Assembly (NCBI RefSeq): GCF_044597725.1
Contig: NZ_CP139003.1
Coordinates: 3,038,001-3,102,000, forward strand
Direction of reading: 5' to 3'
From: Bermanella sp044597725
GTDB lineage: Bacteria; Pseudomonadota; Gammaproteobacteria; Pseudomonadales; Oceanobacteraceae
Length of the DNA stretch: 64,000 nt
In this document: positions 51,050 through 60,386 of the stretch, one piece after another
How the letters are laid out: every line of letters begins with the position of its first letter
Position numbering within the stretch: the stretch's first letter is position 1
Notes under the pieces: model-generated
Told to the model about the DNA's origin: nothing
What the model saw: only the letters and a program-made list of their open reading frames with translations
The model's database searches: none
Translations under genes and position numbers: made by a program

Positions 51050-52564
51050 TTAACCTACTTCTTTTGCGTTAATTTTGGCGTACCACTCTTGTGGACCTGT
51101 TTTATGAACAGAAGTACCATTCACGTCTACAGCCACCGTAACAGGCATATCCACTACATCAAACTCGTAAATAGCTTCCATTCCTAGGTCTTCAAAACCC
51201 ACCACTTTGGCATCACGAATAGCCTGAGATACAAGGTATGCAGCTCCACCAACCGCCATTAAATAAGCAGCTTGATTGTCTTTTATCGCTTCTATGGCAA
51301 TAGGGCCACGCTCTGCTTTACCAATCATGCCCATCAAGCCGGTTTTTTCTAATACGGTACGCGTGAACTTATCCATACGTGTGGCTGTGGTTGGCCCAGC
51401 AGGCCCCACAACTTCGTCACGCACAGGGTCAACCGGCCCTACGTAATAAATGAACCGATTGGTTAGGTCTACAGGTAAATCTTCACCTTTAGCGATCATA
51501 TCCACCATGCGCTTATGGGCGGCATCCCGACCTGTCAGCATTTTACCGTTAAGTAGCAAGGTCTCACCTGGCTTCCACTCTTTCATATCGTCACGGGTCA
51601 CGGTGTTTAAATCAACACGGCGTACGCTATCGCCCACTTCCCATGAAATTTCTGGCCAATCTTCTAATTTAGGTGCCTCTAATTTGGCCGGACCCGCGCC
51701 ATCAAGCTCGAAATGAACGTGACGTGTGGCCGCGCAGTTAGGAATAATAGCTACTGGCTTGTTGGCGGCATGTGTGGGGAAATCCGCTACTTTTACATCC
51801 AATACAGTGGTTAAACCGCCTAAGCCTTGTGCACCAATACCCAATTTATTTACTTTTTCGAAAAGCTCTAAACGCAGTTCTTCAGCACGATTTTGCGCGC
51901 CACGCTCCTGTAACTCTTTGATATTGATAGGCTCTAGCAGCGCCTCTTTGGCCACTTGCATAGCTTTTTCGGCCGTACCACCAATACCTATGCCCAGCAT
52001 ACCCGGTGGACACCAACCTGCACCCATTTTAGGTATTTGTTCTAATACCCAATCCACCACGGAATCACTTGGATTAAGCATAGCGAACTTAGATTTGGCT
52101 TCTGAACCACCACCTTTGGCTGCTACATGAACATCAACAGTTTTACCTGGAACCAGTTTGGTATGAATAACCGCGGGTGTGTTGTCTTTGGTGTTTTGAC
52201 GTTTGCCATCGGGGTCGGCTAATACCGATGCCCGTAGGATGTTGTCTGGATGCAAATAAGCACGACGAACACCTTCATTTGCCATATCTTCCACACCCAT
52301 AGTGGCGTCTTCAAAGCGCACATCCATGCCAATGGTTAAAAATACGGTAACAATACCGGTATCTTGGCAAATAGGACGATGCCCTTGGGCGCACATGCGT
52401 GAATTAATGAGGATTTGCGCGATAGCGTCTTTAGCGCCTGGGTTTTCTTCTTTATGGTAGGCTTCTTCCATGGCTTTGATAAAGTCCAATGGATGATAAT
52501 AAGAAATATACTGCAGGGCATCCGCCACGCTTTGGATCAGATCTTCTTGCTTGATCACCGTCAT
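51050..52564 (-). CDS. fumA: Fumarate hydratase, class I (4Fe-4S)
   Basis: Iron-sulfur fumarase, TCA cycle, 504 residues with alpha and beta parts fused. Cluster Cys are seen in RMCAQGHRPICQDTGI and CAATRHVHFELDG; the alpha part has GAGWCPPGMLGIGIGGT, the beta part VVGPAGPTTATRMDKFTRTV. The start at 52564 is the second ATG; a few residues upstream are possible. Class I suggests iron-rich or micro-oxic use, but the gene pair with pterin dehydratase tells nothing more. Confidence 0.94.
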   Translation of the reverse strand: MTVIKQEDLIQSVADALQYISYYHPLDFIKAMEEAYHKEENPGAKDAIAQILINSRMCAQGHRPICQDTGIVTVFLTIGMDVRFEDATMGVEDMANEGVRRAYLHPDNILRASVLADPDGKRQNTKDNTPAVIHTKLVPGKTVDVHVAAKGGGSEAKSKFAMLNPSDSVVDWVLEQIPKMGAGWCPPGMLGIGIGGTAEKAMQVAKEALLEPINIKELQERGAQNRAEELRLELFEKVNKLGIGAQGLGGLTTVLDVKVADFPTHAANKPVAIIPNCAATRHVHFELDGAGPAKLEAPKLEDWPEISWEVGDSVRRVDLNTVTRDDMKEWKPGETLLLNGKMLTGRDAAHKRMVDMIAKGEDLPVDLTNRFIYYVGPVDPVRDEVVGPAGPTTATRMDKFTRTVLEKTGLMGMIGKAERGPIAIEAIKDNQAAYLMAVGGAAYLVSQAIRDAKVVGFEDLGMEAIYEFDVVDMPVTVAVDVNGTSVHKTGPQEWYAKINAKEVG

Positions 52565-52654
52565 AGGGGCATCTCTCATATTATTTGCTATTAAATCGTG
52601 GGCGGAATTGTAGCACGATTCACGGCAAAAACGACAAGATGTGCCGTCTACCCC

Positions 52655-53350
52655 CTACCACCACCATTGCATGGTGTTTTCATCTTCTTGCGCCTGTTCA
52701 TCTAGGTCGATGACGCGGCTATCAAAGACGTCTTCAAGCTCGTCTTCGGTTAATGGTCCGCTTGATTGAATGAATCGTCCGCCTTCTGGCAGCATCCTTG
52801 TTGCGACAAGCTCTTGATGCGCTAAATCTTTACTGACCAAAACCAAAGGACCATCGGCAAGAGGCACGTCTTCATCGACTTTTTGATAATCAGGATTGGG
52901 AGGATCAATTTCGCTGTATCTTAAGAAGTAGACCTTATCTGCTTCTACTGCCAAGTTCATTTGCGCGATACGTTTTAGGTCAAATTCAAAGCTCTCGGTG
53001 GCAACCCCTTCTAAGCCAAATAATGGACGTCGCATAATCACTTCGTATTCCCCTGGTTCCAGTTCAAACCAGGTATAACCGTTTGCGCGAATATTAAAAA
53101 TACGTTCGTTATCGAGATAAAACGAAGGCGCTTCTACTTCATCGGCCGCCCATTGGCTATTAGGACGATAAACATAGAGCAAGGCTTTGTTTTCGTAATC
53201 CCAGCGATTAGCAACTTGATCGTATTCTTTACCGGATACAGTCGCGACATAGGCACCGAAGTTGTGTCCAATAGACTGATAAATAGTAATGCAACCAGAA
53301 AGTAGGAGCAGTACGAACGTAGCAATTAGTGACTTTATTATTGTTATCAT
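52655..53350 (-). CDS. DUF2846-like lipoprotein
   Basis: A 231-residue lipoprotein with lipobox LSGC and a body resembling DUF2846-type domains: ALLYVYRPNSQWAADEVEAP, the FNIRANGYTWFELEPGEYEV stretch and LVATRMLPEGGRF. A Gln/Glu/Trp-rich C-terminus ends in WWW. It has a probable outer-membrane location. The start at 53350 opens the signal peptide. It is divergent from the tandem exported paralogues. Confidence 0.8.
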   Translation of the reverse strand: MITIIKSLIATFVLLLLSGCITIYQSIGHNFGAYVATVSGKEYDQVANRWDYENKALLYVYRPNSQWAADEVEAPSFYLDNERIFNIRANGYTWFELEPGEYEVIMRRPLFGLEGVATESFEFDLKRIAQMNLAVEADKVYFLRYSEIDPPNPDYQKVDEDVPLADGPLVLVSKDLAHQELVATRMLPEGGRFIQSSGPLTEDELEDVFDSRVIDLDEQAQEDENTMQWWW

Positions 53351-53462
53351 TTTGGTCTTTATGCGACAGATTAATCCGCCGTTCATGAACTGTTTTTATT
53401 TAGTTGCGTATAATGACATAATTACAAAAAATAACAAAACAAACTCGTTTGGACCTCACACC

Positions 53463-53990
53463 ATGGAAAGACCTAAGTTATCTTTAGGCAAGGTTATCGC
53501 TGTACTTGTCCCAATTTGTTTTTTATTACCTATCGCCCTTGCTGAAAATTATATTCCCATGGGTGAAGAGTATTACGAAAATGATATTGATGCGGCCATT
53601 CGCGAAGCACAACGCAATGATCGCAAGGGCAATTATCAAAACAAATATTGGTACAATCGAACCACGTCAAAATCATTTCAATTGCCAGACTTACCCGCAA
53701 ACGATTTAGAAAAAGCGCGCTTAGAAGGTGCACTGGGGCCAACCGCCGCAGGTGAAGCAGTGAGCCAATCGAATGACGAAGATGAAAATGCTATTTTGTT
53801 ATTAGAAGATTTAAAACGCTTAGGTGATAAAGACAGCACACAAGAACCTAATAGTCGCCCCCGTAGGGAACCAACTAAACCGAGCTCTACTACATTTCAA
53901 GGTATTCGTGTTGAATTTCCGCGAGGCGAGGTAGTAACAACAGAAGGTGTTACCACAAGTGGTAGTGTTACCAGCACACCAAGACCCTAG
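53463..53990 (+). CDS. Exported protein, first of a tandem paralogous pair
   Basis: A 175-residue protein with a signal peptide (hydrophobic 10-27, IALAEN). It has ENDIDAAIREAQRNDRKGNY, then NRTTSKSFQLPDLPANDLEK, an acidic/Arg/Pro-rich middle and the C-terminal tail VTSTPRP. The next gene, 33 bases downstream, has the same three blocks, so the two arose by duplication. I do not recognise the family. The start is set at the second of several in-frame ATGs because it opens the signal peptide. Confidence 0.8.
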   Translation: MERPKLSLGKVIAVLVPICFLLPIALAENYIPMGEEYYENDIDAAIREAQRNDRKGNYQNKYWYNRTTSKSFQLPDLPANDLEKARLEGALGPTAAGEAVSQSNDEDENAILLLEDLKRLGDKDSTQEPNSRPRREPTKPSSTTFQGIRVEFPRGEVVTTEGVTTSGSVTSTPRP

Positions 53991-54023
53991 TATTAGAAAT
54001 AAAATAACAATGGACATGCATTT

Positions 54024-54476
54024 ATGAAGTATTTAACGCTAACCTTGCTATTCCTTTTAAATGTTCTCGCACATGCTGAACCCATGGATAAATATTATTC
54101 GAATGATATTAATACTGCGGTAGATACAGCACGACAACAAACTCATCACTATGATTATAGTACCGTCTATCGCTACAAGCGCACCACTGCACAAAGTATT
54201 GAGTTAAAAAAACTTGATTTAGATGAGTTAGACGAAACACGTTTAACCATGGATGCTAATGTAGAGACAACCGATAAAAATCAAACAAATGTTGCCACAA
54301 ATTCAGTAGATGAAAATACAGACAATGAAATTAGTATTGAAGGTAACTTGAATCAGAAGTTACCTGTTCAGGCACTGCCTATTAGTATTAATTCCATATA
54401 CAGTTCTAATCAAGGAGATATGTCGAGTACTGGTATTTTACAGGGTGGGCAGGTTGTATCCACTCCTCGGCCATAG
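54024..54476 (+). CDS. Exported protein, second of a tandem paralogous pair
   Basis: A 150-residue protein with a signal peptide (MKYLTLTLLFLLNVLAHAEP). It shares with its upstream neighbour the YYSNDINTAVDTARQQ block, KRTTAQSIELKKLDLDELDE and the tail VVSTPRP. The middle is Asn/Thr/Asp-rich and looks flexible. No membrane anchor is seen beyond the signal, so it is periplasmic or secreted. Function unknown. Confidence 0.8.
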   Translation: MKYLTLTLLFLLNVLAHAEPMDKYYSNDINTAVDTARQQTHHYDYSTVYRYKRTTAQSIELKKLDLDELDETRLTMDANVETTDKNQTNVATNSVDENTDNEISIEGNLNQKLPVQALPISINSIYSSNQGDMSSTGILQGGQVVSTPRP

Positions 54477-54495
54477 AGCACTTTAAGTAAGTGCT

Positions 54496-55380
54496 CTACT
54501 GCTGCTTCAAGTTTTTCCAAGCTTTATTTAAACGAGCTTGCCGCGCCGAATCAGCAAGTTCAAATATTTTCTTATCCACACACCATTGCTTCCCATAAGC
54601 ACTATTCTTATCTAACTCACTCTCAAACAACTTTGCTATTTTTTGAAAGCGTTGGTGTTTATCATTCAATGAAATAGTTTCGACAGCATCAAGATTAACT
54701 TTAACTTCATACATATCCCTAAGCAGGGCAAGACACTGGCCTTGTAATGACTGTGATAGATTGAGCTGATGGGCTTTAGATAACACATGAGATGTAAAGC
54801 TCAACACCATGCACTGATCTTCTATTAGCCTAAACGGTTTACTGTAATCGCTGTGCCCGTCACCCGGCATAAGCTTGCCTTGAACGTTTTCAAAACTGGC
54901 TTCGCCATGATAAACATCAGGCAAAATCCCCAAAGGCGCATTACGTTTGAAGCTTGGCCCATTTTCTTGCGTTACTACTAAAACCGCTCGAAGTTGTGAT
55001 TTTATATCTATCTCACTTTCCGGCAAACGTGCAATAACAATTAATAAACCCGCCTTAGAGCCATGAGTAATAAAGGATTTATAACCGTTTACAACACCCT
55101 GTTCAGTGACAAGAGTACGTAACTCTTTAGGGTGCTGCCCTGTGGGTTCAGTCACACACATAGCAGCCCATTGGCTTGTAGGTAAGTTTGGGGCAAGCTG
55201 CTGAATAGCATAGTGATAACCAAGAGCAAATGCTTGGCTTAAGTTTTGGGTACGAAATGCAAGCTCAATAAATTTCTCAAAAGCCAAACCAGAGGATGTT
55301 AAAACATGGCTTTCAAATGCCTCCCAGTTAGCAAACTGAGAAGCATGCATATATTTTAAGTATTGTGCTTGATTAATCAT
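54496..55380 (-). CDS. Acyl-CoA dehydrogenase-like protein, shortened and divergent
   Basis: A 294-residue protein with traces of the acyl-CoA dehydrogenase middle domain: AMCVTEPTG, GYKSFITHGSKAGLLIVIA and a FENVQGKLMPGD-type stretch. It is shorter than true enzymes (about 380), and the usual C-terminal catalytic region is not evident, so activity is uncertain. It overlaps the upstream coiled-coil gene by four bases, suggesting joint expression. Confidence 0.7.
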   Translation of the reverse strand: MINQAQYLKYMHASQFANWEAFESHVLTSSGLAFEKFIELAFRTQNLSQAFALGYHYAIQQLAPNLPTSQWAAMCVTEPTGQHPKELRTLVTEQGVVNGYKSFITHGSKAGLLIVIARLPESEIDIKSQLRAVLVVTQENGPSFKRNAPLGILPDVYHGEASFENVQGKLMPGDGHSDYSKPFRLIEDQCMVLSFTSHVLSKAHQLNLSQSLQGQCLALLRDMYEVKVNLDAVETISLNDKHQRFQKIAKLFESELDKNSAYGKQWCVDKKIFELADSARQARLNKAWKNLKQQ

Positions 55381-56114
55381 GGTGCCGCGCTGGTTTGACC
55401 TGCACTCACCTTGGCGCTCAAGGTTTTTAGCTCAGACTCAAGTACGTTAATACGCTTAAGCAAACGCAAGCGTGTTTCATCCATGGCTTTTATACCTTTG
55501 CCATGCCTATCTAGCGTACCTGCAAGGTCGTTGGGTAAATTCGAAATAGCTTGGTCGACCTGCTTATTAATTTCTGCAATTTGTTTGTTAACACTGGCTA
55601 GTTGCTTATCGATATCTGCTTTATTTTGTTTAATAAGAGCTTTTGCAGCCTTTTGGTTTTGTTCAATCTCCGAATTTAAATTTGATAAACGCTTATCATA
55701 GGCGGTTACCTGCTTTTCTTGCGCACCAATTCTTTCAGCATTTTTGTTGATATTACGCTTATTACGCTTATTAGATACATCCCATAGTTTGCGTATCTCG
55801 TGATCCTGCTCTTTTAGAATTACCTTCAACGCATCAACAGATAAATTTGCCTGTTCATCAGTGCTCACTAAGCGCTGTTGTAAGGCACTAATGGCCTGAA
55901 GCTGTTTATCGCTTTGTGCTTTAACCTGCTGTAATTGAACAAAAAGCCCAACCGCTAGGGCCAATACAAATAGAATAACAGCCCACAACAGCTTCTGATT
56001 ACCGCCTGAAGGACTCGGCCTCGGTTTATTGGCTTGAGGACGCGTTCTCGCGGCGACTTCATCGCGACTGACAGCAATAGATGCTAATTCTTCTGGTTCT
56101 TTTTCTCTGCTCAT
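55377..56114 (-). CDS. Single-pass membrane coiled-coil protein
   Basis: A 245-residue protein: cytoplasmic acidic/Pro-rich N-terminus, one membrane helix (LLWAVILFVLALAVGLFV), then a long Lys/Gln-rich coiled coil (about residues 60-230). The start at 56114 is the second in-frame ATG and gives the more plausible N-terminus. Such proteins span the periplasm, but I do not recognise a family. It is coupled to the acyl-CoA dehydrogenase-like gene. Confidence 0.75.
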   Translation of the reverse strand: MSREKEPEELASIAVSRDEVAARTRPQANKPRPSPSGGNQKLLWAVILFVLALAVGLFVQLQQVKAQSDKQLQAISALQQRLVSTDEQANLSVDALKVILKEQDHEIRKLWDVSNKRNKRNINKNAERIGAQEKQVTAYDKRLSNLNSEIEQNQKAAKALIKQNKADIDKQLASVNKQIAEINKQVDQAISNLPNDLAGTLDRHGKGIKAMDETRLRLLKRINVLESELKTLSAKVSAGQTSAAP

Positions 56115-56405
56115 AATAACGCTATGACGACCATTGTTAGTTGTGCCCATTTTGGCACGGATTTAAATATTGGCAAGTGACTCACTTCCAATTGTCGCCA
56201 TAAGGGCACTTGAAAGTTAGGTTATTTGCCCACATAGAGGATAATGAGTCATTAGCACCATGAGAAAGACCTTACTTTTTACATGAATAGAAAGCCAAGG
56301 CATTGGGTGCTATCATTCAAAGATCTTAGATAGTGCCGTAGACAGAGTCGGTCTTATCTAGGCACTTGATGTTAGAGAGTCAACACAATAAACGGAGAGC
56401 CCATT

Positions 56406-56990
56406 ATGGCATTCGAATTACCAGCACTACCGTACGCAAAAGATGCACTTGAGCCACACATCTCTTCTGAAACACTTGATTACCACCACGGCAAGCACCA
56501 TAACACCTATGTAACCAAGCTAAATGGTCTCGTTCCTGGTACTGAATTTGAAGGTAAATCACTAGAAGAGATCATCAAAACTTCTTCTGGCGGTGTATTT
56601 AACAATGCTGCACAAATTTGGAACCACACTTTCTACTGGAACAGCCTAAGCCCTAACGGCGGCGGTGAACCAACTGGCGCAGTAGCCGATGCAATCAACA
56701 AAGCATTTGGTTCTTTTGAAGCGTTTAAAGAAAAATTCAACGATAAAGCCGTTAATAACTTCGGTTCTAGCTGGACTTGGCTTGTTAAAAAAGCCGACGG
56801 TTCTTTAGATATCGTAAATACTTCTAACGCTGGCACCCCTATTACAGAAGACGGCCTAACGCCTCTAATCACTGTAGACCTATGGGAACACGCCTATTAC
56901 ATCGACTATCGCAACCTTCGTCCTGAATACCTAAAAGGTTTCTGGGCACTGGTAAACTGGGACTTTGCAAACGAAAACTTTGCTAAGTAA
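56406..56990 (+). CDS. sodB: Iron superoxide dismutase SodB
   Basis: Cytoplasmic Fe-SOD, 194 residues. Metal ligands are seen in YHHGKHH (His27), WNHTFYW, and DLWEHAYYIDY (Asp and His). The GGVFNNAAQIWNHTF stretch is typical of the iron form. A GGAGAG site precedes the ATG, and a terminator follows at 57011. Confidence 0.97.
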   Translation: MAFELPALPYAKDALEPHISSETLDYHHGKHHNTYVTKLNGLVPGTEFEGKSLEEIIKTSSGGVFNNAAQIWNHTFYWNSLSPNGGGEPTGAVADAINKAFGSFEAFKEKFNDKAVNNFGSSWTWLVKKADGSLDIVNTSNAGTPITEDGLTPLITVDLWEHAYYIDYRNLRPEYLKGFWALVNWDFANENFAK

Positions 56991-57010
56991 TTAGAACCAG
57001 TTTCTGCGTT

Positions 57011-57039
57011 AAAAAACAGGCCCTAGGGCCTGTTTTTTT
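57011..57039. terminator. sodB terminator
   Basis: CAGGCCC (57017-57023) pairs with GGGCCTG (57026-57032) around TA, with A6 before and T7 after. It lies 20 bases after the sodB stop and ahead of maf. Confidence 0.85.
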
Positions 57040-57089
57040 ATGGGTAAAATACCGTAAACTCACGTTAACAAACTGTATGAGACGACACT

Positions 57090-57668
57090 ATGCCCCGCTT
57101 AGTACTTGGTTCTAGCTCGCCATTTAGAAAATCATTACTTGAAAAGCTTCATTTAAGCTTTGACTGCGATAGCCCTGATATCGACGAAACACCGCTTAAA
57201 AACGAACAACCACAAGATATGGTAGCCCGTTTAGCAAAAGCAAAGGCATTAGCAATAGCAGCACGTCACCCTCAGTCTCTTATTATCGCAAGTGATCAAT
57301 GCGCCACTCTAGATGGTGAAATTATTGGTAAACCGCTAGACCACGAAAATGCCGTTTTACAACTACAAAAGGCCAGTGGCCGGTGCGTTACATTTTATAC
57401 AAGCCTTTGTGTTTACCATGCTCAGAGTGAAACCGCCGAAGAAATTATCGAACCCTTCTATGTGTACTTTAGGGAATTAAGCGACCAACAAATTGAGAAC
57501 TACCTAAAAAAAGAAGAGCCTTATAATTGTGCGGGTAGTTTCAAGTCGGAGGGCTTGGGGATTAGCTTATTTTCGCGTTTAGAAGGCAATGATCCAAATA
57601 GTTTGATTGGTTTACCATTGATTCAACTAATCAAAATATTAGATAAACACAATATTCACGTTATTTAA
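57090..57668 (+). CDS. Maf-family nucleotide pyrophosphatase (YceF-like)
   Basis: House-cleaning pyrophosphatase, 192 residues, acting on modified NTPs (YceF-type: 7-methyl-GTP). It opens RLVLGSSSPFRKSLLEKL, with DQCATLDGEIIGKP and NCAGSFKSEGLGISLF. The catalytic acids are present. It converges on gspD across the third REP-like cluster. Confidence 0.92.
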   Translation: MPRLVLGSSSPFRKSLLEKLHLSFDCDSPDIDETPLKNEQPQDMVARLAKAKALAIAARHPQSLIIASDQCATLDGEIIGKPLDHENAVLQLQKASGRCVTFYTSLCVYHAQSETAEEIIEPFYVYFRELSDQQIENYLKKEEPYNCAGSFKSEGLGISLFSRLEGNDPNSLIGLPLIQLIKILDKHNIHVI

Positions 57669-57711
57669 CGCTCACCCCCGCAAATGAGGTTTTCTCTTGG
57701 CCGCCGTTTCC

Positions 57712-58373
57712 GTAGTGCGGCCGGAGCCCTAGCGACCCCCGCAATGGGGTTTTAAACTCTTCACAATATCAAAGCCGGCTTACGCTTTCCGAAAGCCTTA
57801 GTAGTGCGGCCGGAGCCCCAGCGCCCCCCGCAAATGGGGTTTTAAACTCTTCACAATATCAAAGCCGGCTTACGCTTTCCGAAAGCCTTAGTAGTGCGGC
57901 CGGAGCCCTAGCGACCCCCGCAATGGGTTTTTAAACTCTTCACAATATCCAAGCCTGCTTACGCTTTCCGAAAGTTGTTCGTAGTCTCACGGACGCCGTG
58001 AATATATCCCTATAGGCTCGGGCGTGCCATCCATGGCACGCAACGCCGCTCGCTTTACGAACAGCTTCCGCAAATCGTTAACGTTTTAGGTTATCTAAAC
58101 GTTTTGTTGCGGGGGTCGCCTACGGCTCCGGCCGCACTACTTATGAAATCAATACGATCAATCTTTGCAGAATTAAAAATTTACGGTTTTCGAGGATTCT
58201 TCATAAAGTGAGCGGCGTCATGAGCCATGGATGGCGAATGCGAGCTTACATGGATGTACTGGCAGCGTCCGTGAGACTATGGATGATTCTTGGAAAGCGT
58301 GGCGGTCTTAAAAAAAACGCAGTGGTATTGAAACCCCCAATTGCGGGGGTCGCTTGGGCTCCGGCCGCTCTAC
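57712..58373. repeat. REP/BIME-like repeat cluster, copy C (long form)
   Basis: Three direct left boxes beginning GTAGTGCGGCCGGAGCCC (57712, 57801, 57891; spacing 89 and 90 bp) each followed by the same about 55-bp spacer, then the inverted arm (hairpin GCGTGCCAT/ATGGCACGC at 58023-58042), and two inverted boxes (58106-58140 and 58340-58373) around the common right core. A further partial box lies just before it near 57674. It fills the gap between the convergent maf and gspD genes. Short frames here are translation of repeat DNA, not genes. Confidence 0.85.
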
Positions 58374-58473
58374 TGAAACTTTCGCAAAGCGTAAGCAGTA
58401 TTGAAAACCGAGACTGAGGGAGTCGCAGGGACTTCTGCCACACTGCGATTACTCCCAAAACACCACAGGTTAC

Positions 58474-60360
58474 TTATCGCTCGAAAAGTTTTTCCAGTTT
58501 TTTATCAATACCGTCATCACCCATCACTTCTGATATATCGATATCGTAAATGCCATCGTACTTGCGGCGCAGTATTTTTTGATTAGTCGTTTTATCCAAG
58601 ACAACCGTAGGTTTTATAAATACAATTAAGTTTTGCTTAACATGGCTTTCGCTGGTCGAGCGGAACAACCAACCTATAATAGGAATGTCGCCAAGGAAGG
58701 GGATTTTACTTTCACTTTCTTGCACAGCATCTCGAATAAGCCCACCTAGCATGATAATTTCGCCATTTTCAGCCAGTATTTGTGTTTGTATAGAACGCTT
58801 ATTCGTTATTAAATCTGATTGTCCTTCGATAGCTGTCGTCGAAACAGATTCTGTACTTTGTTCCACCGCTAAGCGCACAAATTTGCCATCTTGAACATGA
58901 GGTGTCACTTTTAAAGTTGTACCAATGTCTTCACGTTTAATCGTGGTAAATGGATTTGAGTTAGACGTGCTTGAAGTAGAACCCGTTACAAACGGTACGT
59001 TTTGACCAACAATGATTTCTGCTTCGTGATTGTCCATGGTCATAATACTCGGCGTACTAAGCAAGTTAGCATTAGAGACCGACTCAAGCGCTTGCACTAA
59101 AAACGCAAATTCGTTATCGCCATCTCGACCTGCTCCGGCAAGCGACAAACCACTGCCGATACTTGGTTGACCCGTAGCAATAGACGCAATCAACTCTGAA
59201 ATTGATGTACCACCGTTATCAAATTGTGTTGCTATTGCTGGCGTATCCGCCGAATCCTGATCAAGCAATGCCGTTTGTACCCCAACACGATCATCAACTT
59301 GTCCAGTTACTTCAACAATGGCCGCTTCAATCAGTACCTGAGCACGACGTACGTCGAGCTCGTTTACCACTTCACGGATCTCTGACATAAGCGATGGTTC
59401 AGCACGCACAACCAATGCGTTTAACCCTGTATCGGCATGGATACTTGCTTTACCCGATGCTTGTGCTTTACCTTTTTCATCTACTGCTTCACTCATCAGG
59501 TTCTTCAGCAGTTCTGCCAACTCTTCTGCATCTGCGTGCTGTAAGCGTATAACAGAGGCTTTACCCGAAAATTTAGAGGGCTTATCAAGTGTGGCAACAA
59601 GTTCTTTAATACGAGATCGAGCGCTTTTTTCACCCTGTATAATTAAACGATTTGCGCGTTCATCGGCAACCACACGAATGCGCCCTGCTACACCGCTCAC
59701 TTCACGAGAATTTCCGCCTTCACTTACTTTGTCAGGATCAAGACTTGTGAGGATTTGCACAACATCGCCCACCCAAGCTTCTTCTAGTTGAATTACTTCA
59801 AGTTCAGATACGCCTGAGCCATCTAAGCGTTCAATTATACGCTCAAGACGTTTTACGTTAGATGAATGGTCAGTAACAATTAATGCATTAGCGCTTTTCA
59901 CACCCGCTAAGTGTCCGTACTTTGCCACCATAGGACGTAAGATTGGTACTAAATCGAGGGCAGGCGTTTCTTTAATCTGAATAACCTGAGTAATCATTTT
60001 TTCACTGCTACTGCTCTTTACCGCAGTCGGCATACCGCCTTCTTGCTTAGAATCATTTTGCTGTACGATTTTAATCACTGGGCCTGCAGGAATTGCAGTA
60101 AAACCATGTACACCTAATACAGACTGGAACATCTCATACACGGCTTCTTCGCTCATAGGAGCATCTGACACAATAGTGACTTTACCCTTAACCCGCGGGT
60201 CTATAACAAAGCTATAACCTGTAATATTAGCAACCTGAGAAATGAAGGCTTTAATATCTGCGTCTTTTAAATTTACTTTCCATGTTTCTTCTTCAGCCTG
60301 TACAAAGAATGGCAGTGATACCAGTAAGACGAAGATAGATATGTAGCTTTTTATTTTCAT
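58474..60360 (-). CDS. gspD: Type II secretion system secretin GspD
   Basis: Outer-membrane secretin, 628 residues. A signal peptide, N0-N3 domains (KVNLKDADIKAFISQVANIT; EVIQLEEAWVGDVVQILTSL) and the C-terminal secretin domain with VLIEAAIVEVTG, VPFVTGSTSS and LGGLIRD are present, followed by the S-domain region at the end. The start is placed at 60360, the ATG that opens the signal peptide. It follows gspC by 26 bases. The remaining gsp genes (E-M) are not downstream; the repeat cluster is. Confidence 0.95.
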   Translation of the reverse strand: MKIKSYISIFVLLVSLPFFVQAEEETWKVNLKDADIKAFISQVANITGYSFVIDPRVKGKVTIVSDAPMSEEAVYEMFQSVLGVHGFTAIPAGPVIKIVQQNDSKQEGGMPTAVKSSSSEKMITQVIQIKETPALDLVPILRPMVAKYGHLAGVKSANALIVTDHSSNVKRLERIIERLDGSGVSELEVIQLEEAWVGDVVQILTSLDPDKVSEGGNSREVSGVAGRIRVVADERANRLIIQGEKSARSRIKELVATLDKPSKFSGKASVIRLQHADAEELAELLKNLMSEAVDEKGKAQASGKASIHADTGLNALVVRAEPSLMSEIREVVNELDVRRAQVLIEAAIVEVTGQVDDRVGVQTALLDQDSADTPAIATQFDNGGTSISELIASIATGQPSIGSGLSLAGAGRDGDNEFAFLVQALESVSNANLLSTPSIMTMDNHEAEIIVGQNVPFVTGSTSSTSNSNPFTTIKREDIGTTLKVTPHVQDGKFVRLAVEQSTESVSTTAIEGQSDLITNKRSIQTQILAENGEIIMLGGLIRDAVQESESKIPFLGDIPIIGWLFRSTSESHVKQNLIVFIKPTVVLDKTTNQKILRRKYDGIYDIDISEVMGDDGIDKKLEKLFER

Positions 60361-60386
60361 AGTCATTACCAAATTAAAAACAGTCA

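Noticed and set aside
57712..57924. Tandem units as a CRISPR array
   Set aside because: The intervals of about 90 bp with identical spacers, the palindromic boxes and inverted copies do not fit direct repeats with unique spacers; no cas genes.
58208..58458. About 70-residue frames on both strands
   Set aside because: They lie in the common right module of the REP-like cluster, which recurs at two other places without a conserved frame.
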